Positions 1-8,060 of a DNA stretch of 11,366 nucleotides are shown here, one piece after another. The notes under the pieces were generated by a model. It made no database searches. It saw nothing but the letters and a program-made list of their open reading frames with translations, and was not told the origin of the DNA. Origin of the DNA: Phycisphaerae bacterium (GTDB lineage: Bacteria > Planctomycetota > Phycisphaerae > UBA1845). The stretch covers positions 1 through 11,366 of the forward strand of contig JAJDDU010000399.1 of the NCBI GenBank assembly GCA_029260155.1, written 5' to 3'. Made by a program: the position numbers and the translations under genes. Each line of letters starts with the position of its first letter. The first letter of the stretch is position 1.

Positions 1-1931
1 GCGATGATGGCGTACGGGCACGCTCCGGTCGCGTGGTCGGCCGCGGTCGCGAACGTCCCGTCACCATTGTTCGTGAACACGGAGTAGCTGGCGATGGCTC
101 CATTTCCTGCGGCGATGTCGATGTCGCCGTCGCCATCCAGATCGCTCAACGTAATGGTCTGCGGCTCGAAGCCGGCTTGGTAATCAGTGGCCTCGCCGAA
201 CGTGCCGTCGCCGATGTTGAACATGACCGCGACCCTACCGCCGAAACCGGTGGCGGCCACGACGGCGTCGAGGGCTTGGTCGCCGTTAAGGTCGGCGAGT
301 TCGACGTCCCAATTCGAGAAGCCAGCGTCGTAGCGAACCTCGTCGGCGAACGTGGCGTCTCCGTTGTTGAGCAGTACGGACACGTCCTGGCCTTGATGGT
401 TGGCGGTGAGGAGGTCCAGGTCGCCGTCCGCGTCGAGATCGCCCATCACCACGTCGTAGAGGTCTCGTCCGGCGCCAAAGCTGCCGGACTCGGTGAATGC
501 GCCCTTGCCGTCGCCCAGCAGAATGGAGACCGTGTTTTCGGATCGAATGGCCACGGCGAGATCGGGGTTGCCGTCGGCGTTGAGATCGCCGATGGCCGCG
601 GCGCGCGTCCATGAGGAGACGGCGAATACCGTGGGGTCGCCGAACGCGCCTTTGCCGTCGTTCAGCAGAACGGAAACGGAGGTGTTGCCTTCCTCCGCGG
701 TGACGATGTCGAGGTCGCCGTCGAGATCCAGGTCTCCGACAGTGATGCCACGTGGTCCGTCCGGACCTTCCGCCCGGTAGGAAACCGGATCGGCGAACCG
801 GCCTTCGCCGTCGTTGAGAAACACGCGGACATACCCGATCCCGGACGCGTCGTCGGCGTCTTCGTTGCCAGTCACGACGTCGATGTCGCCATCGCCGTCC
901 AGATCGCCGGACGCCGCCGAGACGGGCTCTCTTCCCGTGTCATGAATGAACGATCCGAAGAGCGGCCCCGCGACCTGCGGAGCCACCACGACGATCCCAA
1001 CATCGGTGATGCCGTCGGGGACGATGGTGTATGTGTCGGAGCCTCCGACGTGGGGAATGCCCACGAGGTTGGCGGAAGCGGCCACCGTTGCGCTGGCGTC
1101 GATGGGAGCGTCGACCAAGACGACGAAGAACCCGTTCGCGTCCGTCTCGGCGATGCCACCGAAGGCGGTGCTCGTAACAAGGGCGCCTTCGACGGCCGAG
1201 TCGTCGCCAAGCCGGACGTACCCCTCAATTGTAGTTTGTACGGTCTCCGACAGAATATCGACACGCTTGACCGACGTGGCGCCGTCGTTGGTAGCGGTCA
1301 CAAAGACCCCGCCGCGCAGTAACGAGGAGAGCAGTCCATCCTCGTTGACCATCGCAACGGACGGGTTGCTGCTGCGATACACCGTACCCATGCTGGACGG
1401 CGTCAGATCATTCATGCTGCCGTCTGGAAAAAGACCGGTCACGGCAAGTTGGAGTGACTCACCGAGCGTCAACGAATCCGGATTCGCGTCGACGACAATC
1501 GCCCGAGCGAGAAACGGCGGCGGCGCGTCCGTGATGGTCATGTCGTCGACGACAAACTTGATGTCGTCTTCGATCCGAAAGCGCTCGCTGAAGGTGAACC
1601 GCGTGACGCCGCCCGCCGTGCTGACACCGGTGACGCGCAAATACTCATCGCTGACGAAGTCGGGAACGGTCCCCGGCCCGCCCGGTCCGAACTCATCCGG
1701 CGCCGCGACGTTCGCGATGCGGAACGTCCCGTCGGGGTTCACGCGCACGGTTTCGTCCCGAACGGTGACCGTCCATGTCGCGTCGAGTTGAGCCGTCGCG
1801 CTGGACGCGAGCGCCGTCAAAAAGAGAGCGACGAGCGGTAGGGCGGGTTTCACCCGCCGCGTCGGATCGAGCAGACGGGTGAAACCCGCCCTACCCTTGG
1901 CTGACAGTAAGTTGGTTCGTTTGTTGACCAT
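1..1931 (-). CDS. Secreted FG-GAP/VCBS repeat protein, 3' end outside window
   Basis: The minus-strand frame from the ATG at 1931 stays open to the window edge (643 codons seen). A hydrophobic stretch at about residues 31-43 ends in an Ala-Thr-Ala cleavage site (45-47), so export by the Sec route is likely. Residues 145-226 resemble a bacterial Ig-like (Big_2) domain, and 234-285 a carboxypeptidase-regulatory-like fold with an E-T-D-A-N-G-F-F turn. From about 340 come at least six FG-GAP/VCBS repeats about 49-56 residues apart. Each has a calcium-loop-like core such as GDLDGDGDIDVV (near 342, 399, 448, 497, 546 and 596) followed by a strand and a G-D-G-x-F turn. Such repeats build beta-propellers; here they probably serve binding or surface display, with no enzyme motif visible. 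The gene starts 9 nt after the HEAT-like gene, with only a weak GAAAGA-type ribosome site. An in-frame GTG at 1853 would give a shorter, more ordinary signal peptide. Residues 13-32 are encoded by an inverted repeat. The family call is firm; the start and ligand are not. Confidence 0.88.
   Translation of the reverse strand, partial: MVNKRTNLLSAKGRAGFTRLLDPTRRVKPALPLVALFLTALASSATAQLDATWTVTVRDETVRVNPDGTFRIANVAAPDEFGPGGPGTVPDFVSDEYLRVTGVSTAGGVTRFTFSERFRIEDDIKFVVDDMTITDAPPPFLARAIVVDANPDSLTLGESLQLAVTGLFPDGSMNDLTPSSMGTVYRSSNPSVAMVNEDGLLSSLLRGGVFVTATNDGATSVKRVDILSETVQTTIEGYVRLGDDSAVEGALVTSTAFGGIAETDANGFFVVLVDAPIDASATVAASANLVGIPHVGGSDTYTIVPDGITDVGIVVVAPQVAGPLFGSFIHDTGREPVSAASGDLDGDGDIDVVTGNEDADDASGIGYVRVFLNDGEGRFADPVSYRAEGPDGPRGITVGDLDLDGDLDIVTAEEGNTSVSVLLNDGKGAFGDPTVFAVSSWTRAAAIGDLNADGNPDLAVAIRSENTVSILLGDGKGAFTESGSFGAGRDLYDVVMGDLDADGDLDLLTANHQGQDVSVLLNNGDATFADEVRYDAGFSNWDVELADLNGDQALDAVVAATGFGGRVAVMFNIGDGTFGEATDYQAGFEPQTITLSDLDGDGDIDIAAGNGAIASYSVFTNNGDGTFATAADHATGACPYAII
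105..910 (-). repeat. Degenerate tandem repeats encoding FG-GAP units
   Basis: Within the FG-GAP gene, near-identical DNA blocks recur about every 150 nt, for example around 113-140, 418-447, 560-590, 708-738 and 879-905. Each encodes the acidic Asp-Gly loop of one propeller blade. They are coding repeats, imperfect at DNA level, and could allow recombination that changes blade number. Confidence 0.6.
1837..1895. repeat. REP-like inverted repeat inside signal-peptide coding region
   Basis: Two perfect 20-bp arms, 1837-1856 (GGTAGGGCGGGTTTCACCCG) and 1876-1895, are reverse complements separated by a 19-nt spacer. Each arm also has internal symmetry (GGGT-TTC-ACCC). The element lies within the frame of the FG-GAP gene and supplies residues 13-32, a basic stretch just before the hydrophobic core of the signal peptide. 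It looks like a dispersed palindromic (REP-type) element, but only this copy is in the window, so its repetitive nature is inferred. Confidence 0.75.
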
Positions 1932-1940
1932 GTGTCTTTC

Positions 1941-2858
1941 TCAGTAGCGTTCGCCCATCCACGCTCGGGCCTGTTCAATCTCTTCAGTGGAATACGCACC
2001 GGGAAATCTGGGCTGGACCGGGAAGTCTCCGACCGAACGGGTCAGCACGTCCAACGCGTATTGCGCGAACGCCATGCCCTTCTCGCCGTGACACGCCACC
2101 GGCAGTTCGCGATCACTGTCGAGGTAATGGCCAATGACGCGCGTGGCCTGCGGGTGACGAATGTAGGCGACGTCTTGCAGAAGGAGCGTGACCCGGACCA
2201 CCTCGTCGGTTTCTGCCTGGACCTGCACGATGCAACGACGTACGGCAAACTCGTTTCCCAATCGCGCTCGCGCCAACTGCGCGGCCCAGTTCACTTTTCC
2301 GTACCACTTTCCGGTGTCCAGATTGGTTGGCCCCGCCGCCAACTCGGCCAGACGCGGCAAGAGTCCGCGAAGCCCAGCGACACCGGTCAAACGGACAAAC
2401 TCTCGACGCGGCCGCCCACGGACGAGTGTCCGGATGCGCTCTTTGGCGTCCAGCGTGAAGTCGGAGGCGTCAAAATCGAGTAGTTGCCTGGCGGCATGTT
2501 GCCAGACCAGCGATTCGGGATCGCTGCATGCGGTCACCAACTGCGTCGCGACCTGTCGCCTAATTCGAGGCTCGACATCCCCGTTGGCGACATGCCATGC
2601 AAGCGCGTTGGCCAAGCGGCGCACCTTTCGATCATCGTCGTCCGCAAAAGGCGCGACGGCTGCCAGGACGGCGCCGGCGTCACCCGAGGCGAGTGCTTTC
2701 GTCGCCATCGGCAGTGCCCCCCCATCGCGCAGCGCGTTCATGGCCGACACGATCGCCTCGCCAGGTTCCTCCGCACCGGCAGCCACCCCGACTGCCGGCG
2801 TTAGGCACGACACGAGTGCGAGCAACATCAGTTTGAATCGTCGTACATCAAGAGCCAT
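1941..2858 (-). CDS. Exported HEAT-like repeat protein
   Basis: A 305-residue protein that I do not recognise beyond its general fold. The frame is open from 2936, but the ATG at 2858 is preferred: it has an AGGAG 11 nt upstream and puts a signal peptide at the N terminus, whereas the longer form would translate the hairpin at 2880-2910. The hydrophobic core (about residues 10-26) is followed by Ala-Gly-Ala (27-29), a signal peptidase I site. L-V-S-C at 15-18 also fits a lipobox, so a lipoprotein is possible. The mature part is mostly alpha-helical, with repeated Ala/Leu-rich helix pairs and phrases such as RKVRRLANALAWH and WQHAARQLLDF, typical of HEAT or armadillo-like scaffolds that bind proteins. 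No catalytic motif is seen. It lies between the metzincin lipoprotein (56-nt gap) and the FG-GAP gene (9-nt gap), suggesting co-transcription and a structural or partner-binding role at the envelope. Confidence 0.82.
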   Translation of the reverse strand: MALDVRRFKLMLLALVSCLTPAVGVAAGAEEPGEAIVSAMNALRDGGALPMATKALASGDAGAVLAAVAPFADDDDRKVRRLANALAWHVANGDVEPRIRRQVATQLVTACSDPESLVWQHAARQLLDFDASDFTLDAKERIRTLVRGRPRREFVRLTGVAGLRGLLPRLAELAAGPTNLDTGKWYGKVNWAAQLARARLGNEFAVRRCIVQVQAETDEVVRVTLLLQDVAYIRHPQATRVIGHYLDSDRELPVACHGEKGMAFAQYALDVLTRSVGDFPVQPRFPGAYSTEEIEQARAWMGERY

Positions 2859-2879
2859 CACGGTCACTTCTCCTGCCTG

Positions 2880-2910
2880 CGTGCCCCACCCCATCTTGGG
2901 GTGGGGCACG
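2880..2910. repeat. Perfect 14-bp-arm hairpin between two operon genes
   Basis: The arms 2880-2893 and 2897-2910 (core GTGCCCCACCCCA) are exact reverse complements around a 3-nt TCT loop. The element fills most of the 56-nt gap between the metzincin gene (stop at 2915) and the HEAT-like gene. No T-run follows in either direction, so a classic intrinsic terminator is unlikely. A REP-type element or an RNA-stabilising hairpin at the end of the large gene is more plausible. Confidence 0.75.
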
Positions 2911-2914
2911 GACG

Positions 2915-5900
2915 CTACGGATTCAACTGATCCCATTGGGCTTTGCGTAGTTCAAACGGGTTCGTCTCGACACTATGCATCAGGTTCTCGACGTCGGGAT
3001 CGTTGATGCAGTTCGCCGAGTCCGGGTGACAAAGCCCGACGCCGTGGCCCAGTTCATGCGCTAACGTGTTCTCCACAGACTGCCCGCCGGTGTGCTTGGC
3101 GGTTTGCACGAAACCGTAGCGCTGGTTGAAACCCATGCGCCCAAAACTGTTACGGTTCCAGTTGTCCACTAGGAAGATGTTCTTGTCGTAGCTGGTGTCG
3201 CCGGCTTGCGTGGCCAACGTGTTGGCTTCAACGCTGCTCAGGAATGGTCCATTCATGTCCAACTTGCCGTCTTGGTCCAAGTCAAAGTGAATCGTCTGAT
3301 CAGGCAAGCGAGTCACCACCCATTCAACCACGGCTTGGTTGTACGTGACATCGTTGAGGTATTGCTCGATCGTCGCCGTCGGGTAGTCCGTACTTACAAC
3401 GTCCGTGTTGTTCGCCGTCGTGTCGCACTGACCGTCAACGCCGGCATGGATGACACCGTTAAGGTCGTCGACGACGTCTCCGGGAGCCGGCTTGGTGTCA
3501 CGGGACCCGTTGGCGCCGTAGGAAACGCACGGATCGGACGGGTTGACGTCGGCTCCCGGCACCTCCAGTTGCACGTCGTCGTTCTCCTCGTGCACACGAA
3601 TAATGGCCACCGTCTTGACCAGCTTCTCGTACGAAGACACACGCAGACTGCCGAGCGCCTCGCCCGATGCACTGCCCGCCCGCGCCTCAATTTGCGCCAC
3701 ACCCGCAGTCGTACCGCTAAGCGTGAGAATCTCTGTCGCTTGCCCACCCGCGATTTCCGGCGTCACACCGACAACGCCCGGATCATTGCTCTCGAAGAAG
3801 ATGTCCTCGGTCGGCTGCAGATTCTCAAAGTTTACCAGGTCGCTTCCGCCGACCTCGACGGACTTGTCGTTGATGGTGGCGTCGGTGCGATCATCGTATC
3901 CAAGCTGACGCGTTGGGTTGTCGCGGAAACGCCCGCTGACCACCGTCACCTGAACCGTAAAGCTGCAGGGATCAAGTTCGTTCCCGTCCTCATCCTGAGG
4001 CGTCCACGTGGCCGTGACGGACTTGGGGCCCAGCGTGTTGAACCGCGTGGCGAAGACGTTGCCTTCAGCGGTCGGCGGATCGTCGCCGCCGGTCCACGAC
4101 ATCGTGCCTGGATTCGGATGACCGTTGGCGATGAGCAGCACCGTGTCGTCCTCGAAGACAACGTGCGGGCCGGGGTCCTGCAGGCTGACGACGCAGTTGG
4201 CGACGTCGGCGGTCACTTCGTACGGCGGGCAGTTGCAGCCCCACCCAGCCGTGGAGATGCCGGTGCCGGGGTCGGTGTGAATACACGTTCCGTCGTCGGT
4301 CACGCTTCCGGTGGCGATGATCTCGAAACGCATGGTGTCGTGATTGAAGCTCAAGAAGTAGGCGATGCTCCCCGGAGCGAGTCCGGACATGTTCGGGTAG
4401 ATGATCTCCACGGGTGGATCGAACTGAGCGCCCGCCGGCTGGAGCGTCCACGCGAACGGCGGCGCCGCGCCGTCGGGCATGGGCATGGGGATCTTGTCGA
4501 ACTTGACTTGGTTAAGCGATAGAAACGCGGTATCGCCGGGGGCCGGTACGCTTCCGTCAGCGCATGTCATCGACCCGGCACGCACGATCATGCGCAAACC
4601 CTCGACGCCCTCAACCGTCAATTCGACGTCCTGTGTGTTGTCGAACTCAACGATGTTGTTGGGATTGAGCGGCGGCAGCAACACCGGCGTCGGAAGGCTG
4701 TTCTCAGCGTCGGGCACGACGTACGTTTCAAAGTGCAGCGACGGGAAACTGCCCGGATCGATGTCCGAGCCGTTTTCCCCACCGACGTGAGTCGCCACCG
4801 AGCCGTCGACGTAGAGATCGGCCGGTCCCGAAGACAACAATTCGTCGAACCGGAACAGCCCGTTGATGTCCGTGGTGGTCGGGATCCCGGATCCGCCGAC
4901 AACAAGCATGCACTCCGCTCCCTGGATCGGCTGGCTGGAGTTGTCTAGCACCACGCCGCTGAATACCGTCGGCTGGCCGTCGGTTGCATTCAGTATCCGC
5001 AGCACGCCAAAAACCGTGAACCGCGCGGGACCGGCTGGGTTGTTCGGAAAGTCCGCTTCGATCACGTGGTTGCCCGACTCATCACCGACGCTGAACTCCA
5101 CTTCCGCGTGGCCTGTGTCAGTAGTTGTCACTGTGACGGTGGTTCGGTCGTTCACCCTGCCGTCGCCCCGAACAACCGTAAATGTGACGGGGACGCCCGG
5201 CACGCCGTTGCACCGGTCGTTGACCCAAACCCGCAGCGGCTCCAGCGCGGGACCTCCGGTCTCAGCGTTCTGTCCGTCTCCGCCGCCGATGTTGATCTGC
5301 GCCGCCGGGGCGGGCGCGGCGGAAGCACAGAAGAACGTCGTCCCGGCGATGCTCGTCGACGTAACTTCAACGCGGTTGTTCCCGCACCCTGCATCACTGC
5401 CTATCCGCCAATAGGTTTGGGCGATGCCGTCCGCGTCGGTTCGCACCTGCAACATCCGTCGCCAGCCGTCGCCAGACTGCTCGGACAACGATGCGGCCAA
5501 TAGCCCGTTACTGCGAGTGACATCAAACGTCACTACTTTGTCCGCGAACGGGGCGCCGCCGGCGTCGGTCACACGAACCGCGATCGGATCAGGCAGCACG
5601 CCGTGGATTTGCGTCGTCTGACCCATGCCGGACACGGGCCCCATCTGAGGCGCATTGGTCGGGATGTGTACGCGGGACACCGTGATTGACCGTGAGCTGG
5701 TATTCCCTAGCGCGTCGGTGGCAGTCGCCGTCAGCACGTTGTTCCCCAACGCCAGCGGGACCGCTTGACGTTCAAACGTACCGTTGGTGCCGATGCCGAC
5801 GTCAACCTCCGCTGCGACCCCGTTCACCGTGACCGTCAGCCCCATGAATCCGGTCAGCAAGTCGGAAACGCGTCCAGTGACATCGATCGCGTCATTGGTC

Positions 5901-7222
5901 AACTCCGCACCATCCTGGGGGAAGTCGATGAACACCACAGGCGGCTGACTGTCGTGCGTGATGACCGTCGCGGTCGGCTGACCGCGAACGCCCGCAGCGG
6001 AAATCGCCGTGAAGAACAGTTGATTGGTCCGGTCCTCCCCCAGTGTGATGTCCGCGGAGAACGCGCCGGCGTCGACGGGAAACTGCGCGGTCTCACTCGG
6101 CCCGGAGACCTCAACCGCCGCAACTGCGTCGTCCTGACAGGTCTCGACCGACCCGGTGATCGTGATTATCGACTGGTCGCTTTCCGTCGTGTGTGCGTCC
6201 AGTATCGGTGCCGGCGGCGGCGCCAACCGATGCACAAACTCGGCCAACACGAACGTGTCTTCCGCGATCATCAACTGATACGTTTCGCCGACGCCGGCCG
6301 CATCTCCGCCCCAGCGTAGAAAACATTCCACCGGCGAGTTCGTCGCCGTCAGTTGCACGGTTGCGTCCGCCGGGTACAGCCAACCCTGCCCGTCCTGCAC
6401 GGCCGTCGGCGTGCCCTGCGGATTGACGGCGACACTTCCTTCGCCCTCGATTGACACACTAAGTTGAAACAGCTCAACGGGTTCGGGGGGGATCTGCGTG
6501 TTTCCGCCGCCGGACGGGATCAACTCGAATCGGGCGGTAACGCTCTTGTCGGTGTTCATGGATATCTCGATGTCCGGCGAATCGCCGCTTGCGTCGCCCT
6601 CCCAACGCGCGAACTGGTTTCCCGGTTCAGCCGTAGCATTCAGGGACACCGCCGTGCCCGTATCGAAGACACCTCCCGAAGGCGTTAGGCTTACGCTTCC
6701 ATTGCCGACAGTTTCGATTTCGAGCGTGAACAGTTGAATGAAGACGGCGGTGATAGCGGTGCCGCGTTCGACGGTGATCGCAATGGACGGCTGCGAGGAA
6801 TTGAAGTCGCCTTCCCATCGATCGAATCGCCAACCGGACTCGGGGGCGGCCGTCAGGATCAGTTCGGTTCGGTCTGCGTAGCGCCCGCTCGGCACATCGA
6901 CTCGTCCGTTGCCGAGTACGTCGATGGTCACTTCGAATTGGGACAATGGCTGTTCGGGCGGATCCTCCTCTTGCGGCGGCGGCTGTGGCTGCTCACCGGT
7001 CGGTTCCACTGGATCGGTTTCATCCACGTCGGCAGGTAGGGGTTGGCCCGTGTCCTGTGGCGGCGGCGGTTCGTTCGCCTCCTGGATGAATAAGTTGCAA
7101 CCCGTCGCCAGTGAAAGGCAGATTCCGAGAATCGCGGCAGATGCCACCCATCCCGCGACACCGGCCACAACGCGCATGTTGGGCGGGGTCACGTGCCCCC
7201 GAAGTAACCTGCGTGGTATCAT
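2915..7222 (-). CDS. Predicted lipoprotein with InlB-B-like, Ig-like and metzincin protease domains
   Basis: A 1435-residue protein, numbered from the ATG at 7222. The frame runs back to 7348, but this start puts basic residues before the hydrophobic segment (about 17-40) and the lipobox-like A-T-G-C (39-42), so Cys42 is probably lipidated. A Pro/Glu-rich linker (about 47-95) follows. Three InlB-B-like repeats (about 96-161, 165-232 and 252-329) each carry an F/R-W-x-G-D motif. Next come Ig-like regions (about 335-423 and 427-517, the second like glucodextranase domain B), two Big_1-like domains (about 535-635 and 650-742), a carboxypeptidase-regulatory-like region from 751, and a PKD-like part near 1001-1096. 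The C-terminal domain (about 1200-1435) carries HELGHGVGLCH at 1389-1399, the HExxHxxGxxH zinc motif of metzincins, with a Met-turn candidate at Met1415. A surface-tethered zinc protease is therefore likely; its substrate is unknown. The first gene of the leftward cluster, divergent from the sigma factor. The ribosome site is weak (GAG 8 nt upstream). Confidence 0.88.
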   Translation of the reverse strand: MIPRRLLRGHVTPPNMRVVAGVAGWVASAAILGICLSLATGCNLFIQEANEPPPPQDTGQPLPADVDETDPVEPTGEQPQPPPQEEDPPEQPLSQFEVTIDVLGNGRVDVPSGRYADRTELILTAAPESGWRFDRWEGDFNSSQPSIAITVERGTAITAVFIQLFTLEIETVGNGSVSLTPSGGVFDTGTAVSLNATAEPGNQFARWEGDASGDSPDIEISMNTDKSVTARFELIPSGGGNTQIPPEPVELFQLSVSIEGEGSVAVNPQGTPTAVQDGQGWLYPADATVQLTATNSPVECFLRWGGDAAGVGETYQLMIAEDTFVLAEFVHRLAPPPAPILDAHTTESDQSIITITGSVETCQDDAVAAVEVSGPSETAQFPVDAGAFSADITLGEDRTNQLFFTAISAAGVRGQPTATVITHDSQPPVVFIDFPQDGAELTNDAIDVTGRVSDLLTGFMGLTVTVNGVAAEVDVGIGTNGTFERQAVPLALGNNVLTATATDALGNTSSRSITVSRVHIPTNAPQMGPVSGMGQTTQIHGVLPDPIAVRVTDAGGAPFADKVVTFDVTRSNGLLAASLSEQSGDGWRRMLQVRTDADGIAQTYWRIGSDAGCGNNRVEVTSTSIAGTTFFCASAAPAPAAQINIGGGDGQNAETGGPALEPLRVWVNDRCNGVPGVPVTFTVVRGDGRVNDRTTVTVTTTDTGHAEVEFSVGDESGNHVIEADFPNNPAGPARFTVFGVLRILNATDGQPTVFSGVVLDNSSQPIQGAECMLVVGGSGIPTTTDINGLFRFDELLSSGPADLYVDGSVATHVGGENGSDIDPGSFPSLHFETYVVPDAENSLPTPVLLPPLNPNNIVEFDNTQDVELTVEGVEGLRMIVRAGSMTCADGSVPAPGDTAFLSLNQVKFDKIPMPMPDGAAPPFAWTLQPAGAQFDPPVEIIYPNMSGLAPGSIAYFLSFNHDTMRFEIIATGSVTDDGTCIHTDPGTGISTAGWGCNCPPYEVTADVANCVVSLQDPGPHVVFEDDTVLLIANGHPNPGTMSWTGGDDPPTAEGNVFATRFNTLGPKSVTATWTPQDEDGNELDPCSFTVQVTVVSGRFRDNPTRQLGYDDRTDATINDKSVEVGGSDLVNFENLQPTEDIFFESNDPGVVGVTPEIAGGQATEILTLSGTTAGVAQIEARAGSASGEALGSLRVSSYEKLVKTVAIIRVHEENDDVQLEVPGADVNPSDPCVSYGANGSRDTKPAPGDVVDDLNGVIHAGVDGQCDTTANNTDVVSTDYPTATIEQYLNDVTYNQAVVEWVVTRLPDQTIHFDLDQDGKLDMNGPFLSSVEANTLATQAGDTSYDKNIFLVDNWNRNSFGRMGFNQRYGFVQTAKHTGGQSVENTLAHELGHGVGLCHPDSANCINDPDVENLMHSVETNPFELRKAQWDQLNP

Positions 7223-7351
7223 CGTAGAATCTCGTTTTTCTTCTTGCCCATCGGCGGCACAGCGACCACCGTTACCCACAACGCGACAATAAGGGCGCGC
7301 GACCGACATCGCGTTGCTTTTTTTCGGATTGTGCGTCGGATCGCCCATTCT

Positions 7352-7365
7352 CGGACCGTGGTCCG
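7352..7365. promoter_or_regulatory. Palindrome CGGACC-GT-GGTCCG, possible operator
   Basis: Perfect 6-bp arms (7352-7357 and 7360-7365) flank a GT centre. It sits about 27 nt upstream of the -10-like box of the sigma gene and 130 nt upstream of the leftward start, a typical place for a regulator site. In GC-rich DNA a short palindrome can arise by chance. Confidence 0.3.
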
Positions 7366-7391
7366 GCTGCGACTTGTTTCAAGTGGACGGC

Positions 7392-7397
7392 TATACT
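7392..7397 (+). promoter_or_regulatory. Possible -10 box (TATACT) of the sigma factor gene
   Basis: TATACT matches the sigma-70 consensus TATAAT at five of six bases and stands out in GC-rich sequence. It lies 45 nt upstream of the ATG. No good -35 hexamer is found at 16-18 nt; the nearest sequence, TGCGAC (7368-7373), is poor. An activator or an alternative sigma factor may be needed. Confidence 0.3.
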
Positions 7398-7441
7398 ACT
7401 GAGACGGCCTGACCTGGGGTCGGAGCCGAACATCCATAACG

Positions 7442-8056
7442 ATGCCGCAAACAACGGAGACGCCCCCGGTGCCCGAGAAGCCTGACATCACACGCATGCT
7501 GCGGGATTGCGGCGACGGCGACGATTCGGTCATCGATTCGCTGTTGCCGGTCGTGTACGACGAACTGAAGCGATTGGCCGAAAGTCATCTGCAACGCGAA
7601 CGCCCGGACCATACGCTTCAAGCCACGGCGCTCGTCCACGAAGCCTATCTTCGCCTTGTGGATCAGACCCGTGTCGAATGGCGCAACCGTGCGCACTTCT
7701 TCGCCCTTGCTGCGAAAGCAATCCGGCGAATCTTGATCGATCACGCTCGTGGAAAGAAACGGGACAAGCGCGGCGGCGGGCGAAAGGCACTGTCGCTCGA
7801 CTCGGCCCTTACCATCTGCCAGGACGAGACTGCTACCGACCTGCTTGAGCTCGATGATGCGCTGACGCGGTTTGCTGAAAATGATCCCGGCAAGGCTCGG
7901 GTCGTCGAGATGCGCTTCTTCGGCGGGCTTTCCAACGAGGAGACGGCTGCCATCCTGGGCGTGACGTCGCGCACGGTGGAGCGCCACTGGCAGTATGCCC
8001 GAGCGTGGCTGTATCGGGAGATGACAAGCAGCGGCACCGACGTGAAGCGGAACTAA
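7442..8056 (+). CDS. RNA polymerase sigma factor, Sigma70_ECF/TIGR02999-like
   Basis: A 204-residue sigma-70 family factor. Region 2 spans about residues 33-105, with the family-typical phrases RERPDHTLQATALVHEAYLR (53-72) and W-R-N-R-A-H-F-F (80-87), and R-R-I-L-I-D-H-A-R (95-103). A basic Gly-rich linker follows (K-R-D-K-R-G-G-G). Region 4 spans about 136-195, with the helix-turn-helix L-S-N-E-E-T-A-A-I-L-G-V-T-S-R-T-V-E-R (163-181) that should read a -35 element. This layout is typical of the expanded planctomycete and acidobacterial group that sits next to Ser/Thr kinases. The start is uncertain: the ATG at 7442 lacks a spaced ribosome site, while an in-frame GTG at 7469 has GGAG 9 nt upstream and would give 195 residues. 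The kinase gene follows after 4 nt, so the two are probably co-translated. No anti-sigma gene is nearby. Confidence 0.93.
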   Translation: MPQTTETPPVPEKPDITRMLRDCGDGDDSVIDSLLPVVYDELKRLAESHLQRERPDHTLQATALVHEAYLRLVDQTRVEWRNRAHFFALAAKAIRRILIDHARGKKRDKRGGGRKALSLDSALTICQDETATDLLELDDALTRFAENDPGKARVVEMRFFGGLSNEETAAILGVTSRTVERHWQYARAWLYREMTSSGTDVKRN

Positions 8057-8060
8057 GCGC

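Larger units (their letters stand above)
7223..7441. promoter_or_regulatory. Divergent intergenic region
   Basis: These 219 nt separate the leftward lipoprotein gene from the rightward sigma factor gene, so both transcripts must start here or upstream. I see a 14-bp palindrome (7352-7365) and a -10-like box (7392-7397) for the rightward direction. No convincing sigma-70 promoter is visible for the leftward gene, which would fit use of an alternative sigma factor but does not prove it. Confidence 0.5.

Noticed and set aside
33..614. 193-codon plus-strand open frame
   Set aside because: It is antisense to the FG-GAP repeat gene, whose minus frame gives clear family motifs; the plus frame is low-complexity and V/G/E-rich from the repeated DNA.
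946..1791. 281-codon plus-strand open frame
   Set aside because: It is the antisense shadow of the FG-GAP gene, rich in Ser/Thr/Pro and without recognisable motifs.
2880..2910. Intrinsic terminator
   Set aside because: The stem is strong, but no T-run follows on either strand.
3206..4522. 438-codon plus-strand open frame
   Set aside because: It lies antisense to the metzincin lipoprotein gene. It is Arg/Val-rich and has no motif; long antisense frames are common in high-GC DNA.
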